The notes under the pieces are model-generated. The model did not search any database and had not been told where the DNA came from. It worked only from the letters and a program-made list of their open reading frames with translations. Of a stretch of DNA of 64,000 nucleotides, positions 22,440 through 31,327 are shown in pieces (position 1 is the stretch's first letter; each line of letters begins with the position of its first letter). Made by a program: the position numbers and the translations under genes. The DNA is taken from NCBI GenBank assembly GCA_003162425.1, contig PMOK01000267.1, positions 55,372-119,371 of the forward strand. Direction: 5' to 3'. The stretch comes from Bryobacterales bacterium. Lineage in GTDB: Bacteria; Acidobacteriota; Terriglobia; Bryobacterales; Bryobacteraceae.

Positions 22440-23729
22440 ATGGCGTTGATCATCTACCGCCGTCATGCCAGGAGTTGCAGCAAGGGCTACGAACAGAACG
22501 CCCGCACTTTTCCGCCTCGAACTTCCAAGGAGATCAAAGCGGATTGCGAGTGTCCGATTGTTTGTTCCGGTACTACGCCTAGCCAACCAAAGGCGCTCCG
22601 GCATCTATCCCTGGATACGAGCAACTGGGACGTGGCGCGAAGCCTCATCAAGCGCCTCCAAAGTGGAAAGCTGGCAGCCGATCCCGACCCGCAAGAGAAA
22701 GGCGTAACCGTCGATCAAGCCATTGCACGTTACCTCAAAAAGAAAGGGCCGAGCGGTGAAAACATCTCCAACGCAACTCTGCGCAAGCATCAAGTGATGT
22801 TGCTCGATCGTATAGCGCCATTTTGCAAAGATCGCGGGATTCAATTGATTTCTGCTTTCGATGATGCGGCTGTTGTGGAGGAGTGCTTCCTGTCGTTTAA
22901 GAATCTGAACGCAAATCACAACAAACGATCGGACACCCTCATGGACAAGCCTCTCGGTGACCGAACGAGGGCGAAGGAGCTTGATCGCTATCGCTCTTTC
23001 GTCCGTTACTGTAAAGAACTTGGTTGGCTCAAGCACGCCCATGCAACAAACAAGAACGTGATCAAACCGCCTTCCGTGAAACCATCTCCCAAGTACGGAT
23101 TGGAGCCTCTCGAAGAACTTCAGATTTGGGACGCACTTGAACTTGTCACGAATCGTGGCCAGATGGATCAATACAATTCCAAGGAACTCCGAGCGCTCGT
23201 CATGGTGATGCGCTACACAGGCCTGAGAATCTCCGACGCCGTCGTCCTCAATCACGCCCAATTAGTTCCGAGAGAGTCTGGTCACGGCTACGCAATTAAG
23301 ATCATGTCAATGCAGAAAACTGACGACTGGGTTCGAATTCCTATCACTTTGGAAACTGCGCAAGCTTTGCATACTCTGAAGTTCAAAGGCGAGAAGAACG
23401 GGCACAAATTCTGGTTCTATACTGGCAATGGTGAACGTGACACGGCCATCACGAATTGGCGGGAACGGGTAGACAAGCTGCTGAAACTAGCACAGCGTCC
23501 GCCGTATAAGCCTTTCTTGCATCACGCGACGCCCCAGACACTCCGGCATACCTTCGCGATTTCGGCCTTAAACAACGGAGCGGACATCAAGATGGTCTCC
23601 CGCTGGCTCGGACACTCCAATACGAAGATCACCGAAGCCCACTACTCCCATGCGATCCGCGCCACCCATATAGCTTCCGAACAAGCCTACGACCAGATGA
23701 TGGCTAGGCAGCAATTATTTTCGTCCTGA
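22440..23729 (+). CDS. int: Tyrosine-type site-specific integrase
   Basis: Started at the ATG at 22440, the protein has 429 residues. An N-terminal arm region with paired cysteines (ADCECPIVCSG) precedes a SAM-like core-binding domain (around 90-220). The catalytic domain carries the Arg in RYTGLRISDAV, Lys in MSMQKTDDWVRIP, the His-x-x-Arg box TLRHTFAISAL, WLGHSNTKITEAHY with the second His, and the nucleophilic Tyr in AHYSHA. All catalytic residues are intact. It lies beside tRNA-Sec and reads away from it, the usual layout for an integrase that inserts at selC. Its 3' end overlaps the convergent HTH gene by 26 bases. Confidence 0.93.
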   Translation: MALIIYRRHARSCSKGYEQNARTFPPRTSKEIKADCECPIVCSGTTPSQPKALRHLSLDTSNWDVARSLIKRLQSGKLAADPDPQEKGVTVDQAIARYLKKKGPSGENISNATLRKHQVMLLDRIAPFCKDRGIQLISAFDDAAVVEECFLSFKNLNANHNKRSDTLMDKPLGDRTRAKELDRYRSFVRYCKELGWLKHAHATNKNVIKPPSVKPSPKYGLEPLEELQIWDALELVTNRGQMDQYNSKELRALVMVMRYTGLRISDAVVLNHAQLVPRESGHGYAIKIMSMQKTDDWVRIPITLETAQALHTLKFKGEKNGHKFWFYTGNGERDTAITNWRERVDKLLKLAQRPPYKPFLHHATPQTLRHTFAISALNNGADIKMVSRWLGHSNTKITEAHYSHAIRATHIASEQAYDQMMARQQLFSS

Positions 23730-23976
23730 TGATGAGATCGAGCACACAGGCAGGAATCCTATGCGGCTTGCTGCGCCTGATGATGGGGAATCCTCGGGCA
23801 TGGATCCGGATGGTCTCCGGACCGCAGCCGATCAATTCCGCTGCCTCCTCGTACGTATAAAGCCGGCGGTTCTGAACGTCCTGGAATATTCTTTCCGAGA
23901 GATCTGGCGTGAGGACAGAGCAATCTGATGGATTCGGGCGGCTGCTTGATAGAAGCTCTTGGATTCTTTTTTTCAT
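23704..23976 (-). CDS. Excisionase-like helix-turn-helix protein
   Basis: A 90-residue basic protein starting at the ATG at 23976. Residues about 40-75 have a winged-helix MerR/excisionase pattern: RLYTYEEAAELIGCGPETIR followed by a HARGFPIIRRSKPHRIP wing. Such proteins bend DNA next to attachment sites and steer integrases to excision. It is convergent with and overlaps the integrase gene, so opposing transcription could influence both. It may instead be a transcription regulator. Confidence 0.6.
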   Translation of the reverse strand: MKKRIQELLSSSRPNPSDCSVLTPDLSERIFQDVQNRRLYTYEEAAELIGCGPETIRIHARGFPIIRRSKPHRIPACVLDLIIRTKIIAA

Positions 23977-24156
23977 TACGAGCACCGCCCTGCCGTGCGC
24001 CCCGAGCAACGCTCAGGACTTCGACCGGAGAAGTTCGCTTGGCGCGGGCTGCGCGACGGCTGGCGAGAGCGATCTTCGACAGTACCGGGCGATGATGGCG
24101 GAGACTGACCCCTTTCCACTGATCTCCGCGTTTGTCATACAGCTACCTTTCATCGA

Positions 24157-24588
24157 TCAAATTAAGCCTTCTCTATTAGCGGATGGATCGTATTCGAATC
24201 TGGACAGCTTCGCTTTCTCCCGCTGCTCCCGCAGGTTTCTGAAAGGATCGGAGCCTGGCGGAGTTGGTGATGCGTTCTCCTCGCTCGTCTGCGGCGGCGG
24301 TTGCTCTGGCAGTGGTTGAGAAGGTTTCTGCCGCCGTCGCCTCAGCCTTGAGATGCAGACGCGGAATTGGCCGTACGACATATCGAGTCCATCGCGGCCT
24401 GCAGCCTCCCAGATTTCCTTGAGCTTCATGCCCGCTGCGAGGCTAGCCTCAATTTCGGCCCAAGCCCAAGTCACTTGCCCGATCTTAGTTGCCGGCTGGG
24501 TTAAAGGGAGGGAGCGCAACTGGACCAAGTCCGATCTTGTTTTTCTTCGGCGCGCTTTTGGAGTATTGTCCATCGACGTTGCCTGCAT
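24157..24588 (-). CDS. TraK-like (DUF5338-type) mobilization protein
   Basis: The start at 24588 is chosen for its GAGGGAG Shine-Dalgarno. The 143-residue protein has a basic N-terminus (KARRRKTRSDL), then WAEIEASLAAGMKLKEIWEA and GLDMSYGQFRVCISRLRRRR, the pattern of TraK/DUF5338 proteins. A proline-rich, charged C-terminus follows. TraK binds oriT in IncP-type systems and helps assemble the relaxosome. It diverges from a CopG-like gene across a repeat-rich region, matching the oriT-traK arrangement. The family call comes from the WAEIE and LDMSYxQFR motifs. Confidence 0.65.
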   Translation of the reverse strand: MQATSMDNTPKARRRKTRSDLVQLRSLPLTQPATKIGQVTWAWAEIEASLAAGMKLKEIWEAAGRDGLDMSYGQFRVCISRLRRRRQKPSQPLPEQPPPQTSEENASPTPPGSDPFRNLREQREKAKLSRFEYDPSANREGLI

Positions 24589-24592
24589 TTGC

Positions 24593-24977
24593 TCCCTCAC
24601 TTGATAAGGAAATGGCGGGAGGGGCGCGGGACGGTCAAATTCGCGTTTTTTGCGGTGTGCAACAGTTTGCAAACAGTTTGTTACTAAAGTGCATCAGTTT
24701 TCGGTTCGCGTGAGGGGGTGCATCAGTTCGTTAACAAAGTGCATCAGATTGTTACAGTGGCCCCCTCCAGGACGGCTCCCCAGACAACCAAAAATGCGTA
24801 GTGGAACATAAGGGTTGGGATGTGCCGCTGCGCGTTTTGATTGCTTTGTGGTTGCTGGGCTAGCACTTCTTACGGGATGCACTTCGGTCGAAATGCATCC
24901 CAGTTGGGATGCGGCATTAATTCTGTCGATTTTTGTCATCCCGAGAGGCCTTCGCCATTTCCTTATCAGGTGAGGGA
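24593..24977. other. Candidate transfer origin (oriT) with inverted repeats, iterons and a hairpin
   Basis: The gap between the divergent traK-like and CopG-like genes is bounded by a 25-base inverted repeat (24593-24617 and 24953-24977, one mismatch, core CATTTCCTTATCA) that includes both genes' ribosome-binding sites. Inside are three copies of GTGCATCAG at 24689, 24718 and 24739. A strong hairpin, GGGATGCA pairing with TGCATCCC with an inner TTCG/CGAA, lies at 24874-24901. No gene is seen. The arrangement suits protein binding and nicking at a transfer origin, but no nic site was identified. Confidence 0.55.
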
Positions 24978-24985
24978 CCCCACAT

Positions 24986-25399
24986 ATGGCACAGCGAGCG
25001 ATTCGATTCTCTGAAGCTACGGACAGAGCCATTCACGAAGCGACCGAGAAGCGTGGCTTCTCGTCACCGACGGCGTTTATCCGTCACGCCGTGGAGCAGG
25101 AATTGGCCGGACACGCGGAACAACTGGTGACTACCGAGCAGCGTCTCGTCGCTGGTATCGAGCAGGTAAAGGGGGAAGTGATAGCGCTGGGGCGGTCTCA
25201 GCAGGCCTTATTCGCGTTAGTGGACAGTCTGGCTAAGATCCTGTTGACCTGTATTCCCGAACCAGACATACACGCGTTAGAAGCCGCCGTCGCTAGGGCG
25301 CAAGGCCGTCATGCCCGACTGTTGAAGAGTGCAGGCCAGGCAATGGGCGCCGATTCGCGGCTGACAATGCAGGAGTTGGTGAAGCATGGCGAAAGATGA
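24986..25399 (+). CDS. CopG-like relaxosome accessory protein
   Basis: A 137-residue protein that begins with a short ribbon-helix-helix pattern: QRAIRFSEATDRAIHEA, then GFSSPTAFIRHAVEQELAG. A long helical, coiled-coil-like region follows (TTEQRLVAGIEQVKGEVIAL). This layout is found in DNA-binding auxiliaries of relaxases such as TraJ/MobC types. It overlaps the start of a broken relaxase gene by 14 bases. Its divergent partner is the TraK-like gene. It probably binds the intervening repeats. Confidence 0.6.
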   Translation: MAQRAIRFSEATDRAIHEATEKRGFSSPTAFIRHAVEQELAGHAEQLVTTEQRLVAGIEQVKGEVIALGRSQQALFALVDSLAKILLTCIPEPDIHALEAAVARAQGRHARLLKSAGQAMGADSRLTMQELVKHGER

Positions 25400-25536
25400 G
25401 GAGCGTAAGTTTCGGCTTCGGCCGCGGAAGCCAGCCGCGCGGAGCGAGCGCCGTGCTTTGGCTTTTGGCGTACAAGACCATCATGCATTATGCTCGCGTG
25501 AGCGGCGTCCGGAGGCGCAGGAGGTCCCGGGTTTAA
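25386..25536 (+). pseudogene. N-terminal remnant of a relaxase gene
   Basis: The first frame reads AKDEERKFRLRPRKPAARSERR. After a one-base shift the next frame reads LLAYKTIMHYARVSGVRRRR and then meets TAA. Together this is how relaxases of TraI/VirD2-like mobilization elements often start, with a KFRLRPRKP motif and a MHYAR motif. The catalytic tyrosine and histidine domain is missing. A dead IS6-family element follows about 275 bases later. The identification rests on short motifs. Confidence 0.5.
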
Positions 25537-25810
25537 ATCCCAGTCTTGTATCCCTGGGCGAAACATTGGCCTGGGAAGCTGGTGATCTAAATCCTCCATC
25601 ACGCTACGAATGAGCTCTTCGTCCAGGGCACAGTGAATCAACTCCGACAGTGTATGTAATCGAATGTCCGGCACTGAGCCAGAAGGCGCGATCATTATCG
25701 TTCCCGGGCGATTCAGATGCGCCAAAAAAGGCCGGAGACCGTCCGGTGCTCGAAACGCGATGGTGAGCCAGCCAGCAGTGAGATTACATGCCTGTCAATC
25801 GACGCCTCTA
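25537..25810. other. Stretch without genes between the relaxase remnant and the IS6-type element
   Basis: I see no supported coding region. The sequence may be leftover relaxase DNA, but no frame shows a relaxase motif. Confidence 0.4.
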
Positions 25811-26629
25811 GGCTCTGGTGCAAACGCGCCTGCGCCAGGCGATGATGAGGAATGGAACGGTTCAACCCGATCGAGGCGGTGTTCAAAGGACGGCACTTCG
25901 ACGGGCAGATCATCATCTTGTGCGTGGCCTGGTACACGAGCTTCAAGCTGAGCCTCCGGGATTTGGTGATCATGATGGCGGATCGCGGGATTCCCGTGAC
26001 ACATACAACGATTCTCCGGTGGGTCCAGCGCTACCTTCCGGAGTTCGAGAAGCGCTGGCGTCGCTACGCTCGGCCCATCGGTGGATCTTGGAGGATGGAC
26101 GAGACGTATATAAAAGTTCACGGACAATGGGTGGACCTGTACCGCGCCGTTGACAAAGCGGGCCAGACTGTCGATTTCTTTCTCAGCCAGAGCCGAGACG
26201 TGAACGCCGCCAAATCGTTTCTGCGGAATGCAATGAAGAACACTCGCGTGCCTACGAAAATCACGTTGGGCGGCTATGCTGCCTCGCACCGCGAGAGATG
26301 CGAGAAGACGGTGAACGTCCGGGTCGCGTGCAGGTTCGATCCAGACAGTAATTGAACAATCTGGTCGAACAGGACCATCGGAGAGTGAAGCAACGAATCC
26401 GGCCGATGCTGGGATTCAAGCGATTCGATTATGCGGTCGTAACGATCTCCGGAATCGAGCTAGCAGAGAAGATCAAGAAGGGGCAATTTAAGACGGGCAA
26501 ACTCGGCGGGCGCAATGCGACTATCACGGAGCTTTGGAACGCGGCACTTGCAGCTTGACTCCATTCGCAATCACTCAACGAGGCGGAGCTTAACCGATCT
26601 CACCGTTGGCTTGAGTTTGCACCGGAGCC
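25811..26629 (+). mobile_element. IS6-family insertion sequence, degenerate
   Basis: An 819-bp element bounded by inverted repeats: GGCTCTGGTGCAAAC at 25811-25825 and its complement with one mismatch at 26615-26629. The GGCTC-TGCAAA terminus is typical of the IS6/IS26 family. No eight-base target duplication is visible. The single transposase gene inside is broken, so the copy should not transpose by itself. Confidence 0.85.
25852..26558 (+). pseudogene. Broken IS6-family transposase gene
   Basis: The first frame has the N-terminal helix-turn-helix and the first catalytic Asp in WRMDETYIKVHGQW. The second catalytic position reads TLGGYAAS where the family has TLDGYAAS, so Asp is Gly. The frame then shifts around 26280-26330. 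In the restored frame a TAA replaces the codon for the Tyr of the KYLNN motif. The catalytic Glu follows in NNLVEQDHRRVKQR. There are therefore three independent lesions: a catalytic missense, a frameshift and a nonsense codon. The order and spacing are otherwise those of IS6 DDE transposases (about 235 residues). Confidence 0.85.
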
Positions 26630-26739
26630 GTTTCACCGACCACGAAATCCGGATCGCAACGCCGCCAGTCCTTACCCGAACTGAGGCGCTGATGGAGCGA
26701 TAATGAATACATCGACAGCAAGCACATGTCAAAAAACTC

Positions 26740-28434
26740 ATGCGACTGACACGCAGGCAAGCGCTGCTGGCAGCGGCGGGCGCAGCGTGGGCGCTGCGAG
26801 TGAATGCAGCGGACGAGAGCGGCAACCCCCTTTTCGAGCAGATCGCGCCGGAGACGAGCGGCATCCGATGGGTGCACGATAACGCGATGTCCGACATGCA
26901 CTACCTGCCGGAAACAATGGGGCCGGGCGTGGCGTTCCTGGACTACGACAACGACGGTTGGATGGATCTGTATCTGGTTAATTCAGGCCCGAGCGATTTC
27001 TGGAAGCCGCCCCGGCCGATCCACAGCGCGTTGTACAAAAACAATCGCGACGGCACTTTCACGGATGTGACTGCGAAGGCAGGGGTAGCGGGGAACGTTT
27101 TCGGGATGGGCGTGGCGGTTGGGGACTATAACAACGATGGATTCCCCGACATGTTCGTGTCCGCAGTCGGGGCGCCCAAGCTATATCGCAACAACGGAGA
27201 CGGCACCTTCACTGATGTCAGCGAGAAAGCCGGCCTGGGAGCGGCTGTGTTCGAGGGTCATTGGACCACAAGCGCCGTGTGGTTCGATTTCGACAACGAC
27301 GGCCGGTTGGACCTGTTTACCTGTAGCTTCGTCGATTACGGCAAAGAGCATCACTTCTCCTGCGGCGACAATAAATTGGGCCGCCACTATTACTGCATTC
27401 CGCGGGTGTTCAAGGGGACCAGCAGCCTGTTGTTCCACAACAATGGAGACGGAACGTTTTCTGAAGTAGGGCGCGGAACCGACATCGAGAAAGCGATCGG
27501 AAAAGGGCTGGGCGTGGTGGCCACCGACATCAATAACGACGGGCTGATGGATCTGTTCGTCGCGAATGACACGGTGCAGAATTTCCTGTTCGTCAATCGG
27601 GGCAAGGACGCTTACGGCAAGACTAAATGGGAAGAGATCGGGCTGGCAGCGGAGGTCGGGTTCAGCGACAACGGTCAGGCGCGCTCGGGCATGGGGGTGG
27701 ATTCCGCCGATTTCAACGGGGACGGCTACATGGATCTGTTCGTGGCCAACGTAGATCAGGAGATGTTCTCGCTATACCGGAACAACAAGAACGAGACCTT
27801 CACCGATGTAGCCCGCAAGGAGAAAATCGCGCAGGCGACGCGGCTGCTGAGCGGCTGGGGTTTGAAGTTCTTCGATTACGACAACGATGGCCAACCAGAC
27901 CTGATACTCGCGAACGGGCATCCCGACGACATGATCGATAACTACTCGCAGCAGGTGCACTATCGCGAGCCGCTGCTGCTGTTCCATCACGATGACGGCG
28001 GGCTGCGGAATGTGAGCGCGGACGCAGGTGCGGCGTTCACGTATGCCTACTCCGCCCGCGGCCTGGCGATTGGGGATTACAACAACGACGGCCGCCTGGA
28101 CGTGGCGGTGGGCGTCAACGGGGGAGCGCCGTTGCTACTGCGGAATCGGGCGGGCCAAGGGAACCACTGGCTGGGGTTGAAGCTGGTGGGAACAAAATGC
28201 AACCGCGACGCGATCGGCGCCAGAATCACGTGGTCGGCCGGCGGCGTGAAACGATCGAGATTGAAGACCAGCGGCGGAAGTTACCTCTCTTCGCACGATC
28301 CGCGCGAAGTGTTGGGCGTGGGTGAAGCCGCCAACATCGATTGGGTGGAGATTCACTGGCCCTTGCCGAGCGGCCGCGTGCAACGGCTGACGGATGTTCC
28401 AATCGACAAGTACATAACCGTGACGGAAGCGTAG
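26740..28434 (+). CDS. Secreted CRTAC1/FG-GAP-repeat protein with ASPIC-UnbV C-terminus
   Basis: This 564-residue protein begins with a Tat-like leader ([16 protein letters not shown]). At least seven FG-GAP/VCBS repeats follow, each with a calcium-type D-x-D-x-D-G loop such as [14 protein letters not shown] or [14 protein letters not shown]; they should form a beta-propeller. The last ~100 residues match the ASPIC/UnbV domain ([22 protein letters not shown], then a WPLPSGRVQ motif). Such proteins are abundant in Acidobacteria and Planctomycetes and are thought to act at the cell surface; the reaction, if any, is unknown. It lies between two dead insertion sequences. Confidence 0.9.
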   Translation: MRLTRRQALLAAAGAAWALRVNAADESGNPLFEQIAPETSGIRWVHDNAMSDMHYLPETMGPGVAFLDYDNDGWMDLYLVNSGPSDFWKPPRPIHSALYKNNRDGTFTDVTAKAGVAGNVFGMGVAVGDYNNDGFPDMFVSAVGAPKLYRNNGDGTFTDVSEKAGLGAAVFEGHWTTSAVWFDFDNDGRLDLFTCSFVDYGKEHHFSCGDNKLGRHYYCIPRVFKGTSSLLFHNNGDGTFSEVGRGTDIEKAIGKGLGVVATDINNDGLMDLFVANDTVQNFLFVNRGKDAYGKTKWEEIGLAAEVGFSDNGQARSGMGVDSADFNGDGYMDLFVANVDQEMFSLYRNNKNETFTDVARKEKIAQATRLLSGWGLKFFDYDNDGQPDLILANGHPDDMIDNYSQQVHYREPLLLFHHDDGGLRNVSADAGAAFTYAYSARGLAIGDYNNDGRLDVAVGVNGGAPLLLRNRAGQGNHWLGLKLVGTKCNRDAIGARITWSAGGVKRSRLKTSGGSYLSSHDPREVLGVGEAANIDWVEIHWPLPSGRVQRLTDVPIDKYITVTEA

Positions 28435-28506
28435 GGCGGAAGTGAATGGTCAGCGGTTTTGGTTCTTCGAAGACTTGCCGAGAGTCCATGTCAGGCCGTT
28501 CTCGAA

Positions 28507-28732
28507 CTAAACACGAACGATCCGCGATGTGTAGCTTATAGGCTTGCCCGTTTTGCTGTCCTCCGGAAGTCGGCAGACTCCTGGCAAAGACAGATCTTTG
28601 GCGGATTTGACTTGCGCATTGACAAAGCAACCAAGACTTTCGAACCCGCCGGAAGCGAATTGAGTGTCGACTTTGAATCCAACAATATTGTAAGGCGGCA
28701 GGTTGACGAGGTTGTAGGATAGAGAGCCCCCT
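28507..28732 (-). pseudogene. 3' fragment of a gene cut by the downstream IS
   Basis: On the minus strand one frame runs open from the IS end to a TAG at 28509, reading LSYNLVNLPPYNIVGFKVD, then FASGGFESLGCFVNAQV and KTGKPISYTSRIVRV. This looks like a beta-rich secreted-protein C-terminus. The 5' part would lie beyond the IS at 28733-29864, but no continuation is seen after it. I do not recognise the family. Confidence 0.45.
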
Positions 28733-29864
28733 TGTAGGTCGCCAAAACACAGTCTGGCGGGTCAACCACCAGCACACCCGTTAGTCTTGTGATAAGAACG
28801 GATTCATGCATTGGCTGATCTTGGGTTTGTTCACGTGGCTGAGAAGTTTTATTCGGTCTCGTCATGACTTGGGGCTTGAAATCGTCGCCCTGAGGCAACA
28901 GCTGGTTGTATTGAAACGCCGAACCAAGCGGGCGCGCCTGCGCCGTTCCGACCGCCTGTTCTGGGTCATGCTGCGCCGACTGTGGTCGAAGTGGTCGAAT
29001 CCCCTTCTGATCGTAAAGCCGGATACGGTAGTTCGTTGGCATCGGAAAGGTTTCCGTCTGTACTGGCACTTTCGATCCCGAAGCAAAGTGGTCGGGAGAC
29101 CAGTCACCGCAGGCGATGTTCGAGCTTCCATTCACACCATGGCGAAGGAGAATCCAACCTGGGGTGCCCCGCGCATCCATGGCGAGCTAATGAAGCTCGG
29201 GCTTGAGATTTCCGAGCGAACCGTCTCACGCTACCTGTCCCGGATGCGTCGCACCGATGGGCCAACTCAACTGTGGCGAAGCTTTCTGAAAAATCACCGC
29301 GAGGTGATCGCCGGGATGGATTTCTTCACCGTGATCGGTGAACTTCCGGATTCTGTACTGCTTGTTTCTGATTCGCCATAGCCGCCGAGAGATCATCCAC
29401 TTCGATGTGACCGAGTCGCCCACCAGCGAATGGGTGGTGCAACAACTCCGTGAAGCATTCTCAGACAGTACCGAGGACCGATACCTGATCTTCGATCGAG
29501 ACGCAAAGTTCAGCTCCGACGTGCAAGGGTTTCTGGACTCGGCCGGTGTTTCGGCCATACGTACTAGCTACCGAAGCCCGTGCCAGAACGGAGTCGCCGA
29601 AAGGTGGGTTCGAAGTTTTCGGAACGATTTGCTGGACCGTGTGATCGTAGCCACGTCAACCGTCTTGCACCAGATTACCTGCACTATTATCACGCGGATC
29701 GCACGCACGACGGACTGAACAAGGATACTCCTCAAAGGAGGACGAAATCGATCAGGAATCCCGGTGAGCGACTGGTTTCGCTTTCTCGTCTTGGAGGTCT
29801 CCACCATCGCTATTCCTGGGCAAAGGCTGCGTGAGCGAGGCGGATGGATTATTGGCGACGTACA
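28733..29864 (+). mobile_element. Integrase-core insertion sequence, degenerate
   Basis: A 1132-bp element with TG...CA ends and 13-base terminal repeats: TGTAGGTCGCCAA at 28733-28745 and, inverted, TGTACGTCGCCAA at 29852-29864. It contains one frameshifted rve-type transposase gene. No target duplication is evident. It is inserted next to or within the minus-strand gene fragment at 28507-28732. Confidence 0.8.
28806..29834 (+). pseudogene. Frameshifted integrase-core (rve) transposase gene
   Basis: Three frames join into one protein of about 340 residues. The first has a hydrophobic start, LGLEIVALRQQLVVLKRR, a helix-turn-helix region TWGAPRIHGELMKLG and the first catalytic Asp in IAGMDFFTV. 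The second has RYLIFDRDAKFSS with the second Asp and SPCQNGVAERWVRS with the catalytic Glu. The third ends YYHADRTHDGLNKDTP and LGGLHHRY. The frame changes fall near 29335 and 29640. All three DDE residues remain, but the protein cannot be made in one piece. Confidence 0.85.
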
Positions 29865-29943
29865 GATACCAACGATCTACTGTCCGCACAGTCGTACTAG
29901 CGAGTTGGACCGGCTCACCCGGCATCGCGCGATCTGGCCGCGT

Positions 29944-29958
29944 TTGCACCAGAGCCAG
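29944..29958 (-). repeat. Solo IS6-type inverted repeat
   Basis: GTTTGCACCAGAGCC is the exact inverted complement of the left end of the IS6 element at 25811, and the match extends three bases further inward (GCG). No transposase lies next to it. Together with 25811 it brackets 4.15 kb, as in a composite or pseudo-compound transposon. Confidence 0.65.
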
Positions 29959-30001
29959 AAATGCCAGGATACGCCCTGAAGGTGGTAATCTAAACTCCAA
30001 G

Positions 30002-30013
30002 CATACCTGTATG
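30002..30013. promoter_or_regulatory. Variant of the GGTATGATA-type operator at the dehydratase start
   Basis: CATAC-CT-GTATG is an inverted pair that overlaps the ATG at 30011 and resembles the operator found upstream of several other genes in this region (core CATACCTATCATAC). Confidence 0.45.
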
Positions 30014-31324
30014 TCAACCAAACAAACCGCCTGGCGGCGCGAATTTCTGCAGGCGATGGCGGCTGGGATTCTCGGAAGGTCCGTTGCGTTGGGACAGACG
30101 CCCAGCTCGGTTAGTGCGTGGACCGGGAAGGATACCAACTCTGTCCTGAATCAAGCGCGTCCGATCACCAAGGGAGCCCTCAAAATAACGGCAATCGAGC
30201 CAATCGTCCTTCGGCTCAATGCGCGCAACGAGGATCTCAGCTTGTACGCGCAAGACTACTTGATGTGCCGAGTCCAGACGGACGAGGGTATCGTCGGCTG
30301 GGGAGAAGGGACAAACTGGCCGAAGGTCGCGACGGTCGCGACCGAAATCGAAATGGTTAAGCCGATGGTTGTGGGCCAGAGCGCCTGGGATATCGAGAAG
30401 ATCTGGAACATGATCTTCCGGACCAGGAATGAGATGCACGGCAGTCATGTGCAATCAGCTATTTCCGCCATCGACATCGCCTTGTGGGACATCGTCGGGC
30501 AGAAGCTTGGCGTTCCTGTCTACAAACTCACGGGCGGCCGGGTTAACGAAAAACTTCGCATCTACACAAGCTACCGATGGGGCGACATTCCCCGAACGGC
30601 GGATGCCTACGCCAAGCGGACGCGAGAGCTTATTGCCGAGGGCGCCACGGCGGGGAAGTTCGATCCATTTTTCGAACCGTATGACTTTTACCTCAATCTC
30701 GAGGCGAGCACCAAGACCATTCACGAAGTGGCAGAGCTGATCCGCGGTATTCGCGAGGGCGGTAAAGACTTCGATATCTGCGTGGAAGCTCACGCGAAGT
30801 TCAACGCCATGACAGCCGGCCGTATCGTGAAACAGCTCGAGCCTTACGATCCTTTCTGGATCGAGGAGCCGGTTCCGGCGCATAACGTGGAGGCCATGCT
30901 CGAAGTGCAACGGGCTACCAGTATTCCCGTGGCGGCTGGGGAACGGCTTACTTCAAGGCTGGAGGCACAGGAATACTTTGAACGGCAAGCAATCCGAGTA
31001 TTTCAGCCGGATGCCTCGCATGTCGGCGGCATCACCGAATTTCGAAAGATGGCCGCGATGGCGGAAAGCCACTTCATACCTTTTGCGCCCCACAACTCCA
31101 ATGGGCCTGTTTGCCTGGCCGCGCATCTCCATTTGGGCGCCTCAATGGCCAACTTTCTGATCCTGGAGGAGGGCGATACGGACCCCAAGATTTGCGAGGA
31201 GATTTTTGGTTCGTGGCGGGACAGCCGAGCCTACTTTCTTCCTCCGGAACGACCAGGTCTGGGATTGTCGATCTCGGATGCCTTCGTACGCGAGCATCGC
31301 GTGAGTCTGGAACAGTCTAAATAG
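30011..31324 (+). CDS. Exported enolase-superfamily sugar-acid dehydratase (galactonate-dehydratase-like)
   Basis: Started at 30011, the protein has 437 residues and a Tat-type leader (WRREFLQAMAAGILGRS). The N-terminal capping domain (about 55-165) and TIM barrel follow. Catalytic-site residues are a Lys in AGKFDPF, metal ligands in ICVEAHAKF, FWIEEPVP and AAGERL, and a His in FAPHNSNGP. This pattern fits mandelate-racemase-group acid-sugar dehydratases such as galactonate dehydratase. The first ligand is Glu rather than Asp. Export of a dehydratase is unusual. It converges with the flavoprotein gene, leaving only three bases between the stops. Confidence 0.82.
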   Translation: MSTKQTAWRREFLQAMAAGILGRSVALGQTPSSVSAWTGKDTNSVLNQARPITKGALKITAIEPIVLRLNARNEDLSLYAQDYLMCRVQTDEGIVGWGEGTNWPKVATVATEIEMVKPMVVGQSAWDIEKIWNMIFRTRNEMHGSHVQSAISAIDIALWDIVGQKLGVPVYKLTGGRVNEKLRIYTSYRWGDIPRTADAYAKRTRELIAEGATAGKFDPFFEPYDFYLNLEASTKTIHEVAELIRGIREGGKDFDICVEAHAKFNAMTAGRIVKQLEPYDPFWIEEPVPAHNVEAMLEVQRATSIPVAAGERLTSRLEAQEYFERQAIRVFQPDASHVGGITEFRKMAAMAESHFIPFAPHNSNGPVCLAAHLHLGASMANFLILEEGDTDPKICEEIFGSWRDSRAYFLPPERPGLGLSISDAFVREHRVSLEQSK

Positions 31325-31327
31325 GCG

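Noticed and set aside
22374-22440. Longer N-terminus for the integrase, starting at 22374
   Set aside because: It would begin five bases after the tRNA-Sec CCA end, and the extra 22 residues have no domain features. The ATG at 22440 fits the family start better.
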